Below, in pieces: positions 62,767-64,000 of a stretch of 64,000 nt of DNA (positions are counted from its first letter, which is position 1; every line of letters starts with the position of its first letter). This DNA is from Streptomyces sp. NRRL S-646. GTDB taxonomy: Bacteria > Actinomycetota > Actinomycetes > Streptomycetales > Streptomycetaceae. The stretch covers positions 186,001 through 250,000 of the forward strand of contig NZ_JODC01000001.1 in the NCBI RefSeq assembly GCF_000720765.1, given 5' to 3'. The position numbers and the translations under genes were made by a program. Below the pieces are notes generated by a model, which had not been told where the DNA came from, searched no databases, and saw nothing but the letters and a program-made list of their open reading frames with translations.

Positions 62767-64000
62767 GTGGACAGGTACCCGCCCATCGCGGAACACGGCA
62801 TGGTCGGCGACCTCCAGACCGCCGCCCTGGTGTCGTCCGGCGGAAACATCGACTGGTGGTGCACGCCCCGCTTCGACTCGCCCAGTGTCTTCGCCTCGCT
62901 CCTGGACAGCGAGCGCGGCGGGCACTGCCGACTTGCCGCAGAGTTCCCGGACGGCGACGGCATGACCGTACGTCAGCTGTATCTTTCCGACACGGCCATC
63001 CTGGTCACCCGGTACATGGCGCCCGGTGGAGTCGGTGAGGTGGCCGACTTCATGGTGCCCATCGACTCCGCGGCCCCGACGGACACGCACTGCCTGGTGA
63101 GGATCGCACGGGTCGTCCGGGGCAGTCTGCCCTTCGCCCTCACCTGCCAGCCGCGCTTCGACTACGGCCGCGCCGAGCACCGGCTCTCGCGGGCCGATGA
63201 TCACTCCGTGCTCTTCCGTGGCCCGGGGACGGACCTGCATCTGCAGTCCACCACCGGTGTCGCGCTCCTCGCGGACGGCAACGACATCACCGCCCGCTTC
63301 ACCCTGTCGGCCGGCGAGGCGGCCGCAGTGGTACTGACCAGCACGGCGGACGGCGATCCCGCCCCACCCCGCCCTTCCCTGGAAGAGGTCACCGACGCGC
63401 TGGAGACATGCCGCGCCTTCTGGCTGGAGTGGCTGCGGTCATGCACCTACCGGGGCCGTTGGCAGGACATCGTGAACCGCTCGGCGATCACGCTCAAGCT
63501 GCTCACCTACGCCCCCTCGGGAGCGCCCATCGCCGCCGCCACGATGGGACTGCCGGAGCAGGTCGGTGGTGAGCGCAATTGGGACTACCGCTACACGTGG
63601 GTCCGTGACGCGTCGCTGTCCGTCAAGGCGCTGATCGACCTGGGCTTCCTGGAGGAGGCGAACGCCTTCCGCCACTGGCTGCGCGAACGCATCGTGGACA
63701 AGGCGGCGGCCTCGGCGGACCCGCTGCAGATCATGTACCGGGTCGACGGCGATCCGCACCTGACCGAAGAGACCCTGGACCACCTGGAGGGCTACCTGGG
63801 ATCCAGCCCGGTCCGCGCGGGCAACGCGGCGGCCGGCCAGCTTCAGCTCGACATCTACGGCGAGGCGTCGGACGCGCTCATCGTGGACGGTGACATCGGT
63901 GCCATTCGTGGCTGGAAGGCGCTGAGCGACGTTCTGGACTGGCTCGCCGACCACTGGGATCAGCCTGACGAGGGGATCTGGGAGACCCGGGGCGGCCGAC
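62767..64000 (+). CDS. glycoside hydrolase family 15 protein (partial, runs off window)
   Basis: The open frame from GTG 62767 (AAGGAGG upstream) to the window end gives over 410 residues: PPIAEHGMVGDLQTAALVSSGGNIDWWCTPRF at the start, and GGERNWDYRYTWVRDASLSVKAL in the catalytic (alpha/alpha)6 barrel. These are hallmarks of the GH15-like glucoamylase/trehalase proteins of Actinobacteria. In mycobacteria a relative is trehalase. It probably degrades trehalose or glycogen-derived glucan in the cytosol. An island palindrome lies upstream. The C-terminus is not visible. Confidence 0.9.
   Translation, partial: MDRYPPIAEHGMVGDLQTAALVSSGGNIDWWCTPRFDSPSVFASLLDSERGGHCRLAAEFPDGDGMTVRQLYLSDTAILVTRYMAPGGVGEVADFMVPIDSAAPTDTHCLVRIARVVRGSLPFALTCQPRFDYGRAEHRLSRADDHSVLFRGPGTDLHLQSTTGVALLADGNDITARFTLSAGEAAAVVLTSTADGDPAPPRPSLEEVTDALETCRAFWLEWLRSCTYRGRWQDIVNRSAITLKLLTYAPSGAPIAAATMGLPEQVGGERNWDYRYTWVRDASLSVKALIDLGFLEEANAFRHWLRERIVDKAAASADPLQIMYRVDGDPHLTEETLDHLEGYLGSSPVRAGNAAAGQLQLDIYGEASDALIVDGDIGAIRGWKALSDVLDWLADHWDQPDEGIWETRGGR

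Overview
The window is high-GC actinobacterial DNA. Its gene density, Streptomyces-type families (ECF42/DGPF module, SpoIIE-type phosphatase, Rv1733c-like and DUF2252 proteins, SHOCT/PLDc_N proteins), GTG starts and very rare TTA codons all point to Streptomyces or a close relative. I see no rRNA or tRNA gene, CRISPR array, prophage module or intact transposase.

Layout. (1) 1-4.1 kb: an ECF42 sigma-factor module. Two DGPF proteins overlap the sigma gene; a complete ECF42-type promoter (TGTCGA, 17 nt, CGTC) drives a 39-codon small ORF and a DHA2 exporter, and the same 18-bp -10 block precedes the first gene. (2) 4-9.7 kb: small enzymes, a three-gene block of regulatory pseudogenes (6.4-7.6 kb), a UTRA-type GntR regulator with a DasR-like upstream site, and a serine hydrolase. 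(3) 9.7-22 kb: metabolic genes (CE7 esterase, 8-oxoguanine deaminase-like hydrolase, methyltransferases, sulfite-oxidase-like protein with its reductase), a MarR/membrane-protein pair, and a PrmC-related methyltransferase behind a leader peptide with competing hairpins. (4) 22-37.5 kb: a PAS-GAF-PP2C phosphatase, secreted proteins, a FadH-like dienoyl-CoA reductase with a PadR regulator, a GH75 chitosanase, an SDR/TetR pair and the dhaKLM operon. (5) 37.5-44.3 kb: a gene-poor stretch with an IS-end-like sequence, then a membrane NACHT NTPase, a caspase-GAF-coiled-coil-transmembrane protein and its EACC1 partner. This is a predicted biological-conflict (immunity or cell-death) system beside a dead polysaccharide deacetylase. 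(6) 44.5-64 kb: a TetR/FAD-monooxygenase pair and a stress-type island with a lipid kinase, DUF2252, an antiporter, DUF7144, an HdeD-like protein, SHOCT proteins, a MalT-like LuxR regulator and a GH15 enzyme, interspersed with pseudogenes of a nitroreductase, an arylsulfatase, its anaerobic maturase, a GAP-family protein and a STAS protein.

The two most interesting signals are the EACC1-caspase-NACHT locus and a 17-bp interrupted palindrome, YCACCY-N5-GGGTGA. The palindrome recurs eight times between 46.7 and 62.7 kb, almost always just upstream of an island gene, and looks like the operator of an undescribed island regulon. The island also shows that a sulfatase and its dedicated maturase decayed together, and holds a metallopeptidase-LuxR chimera.
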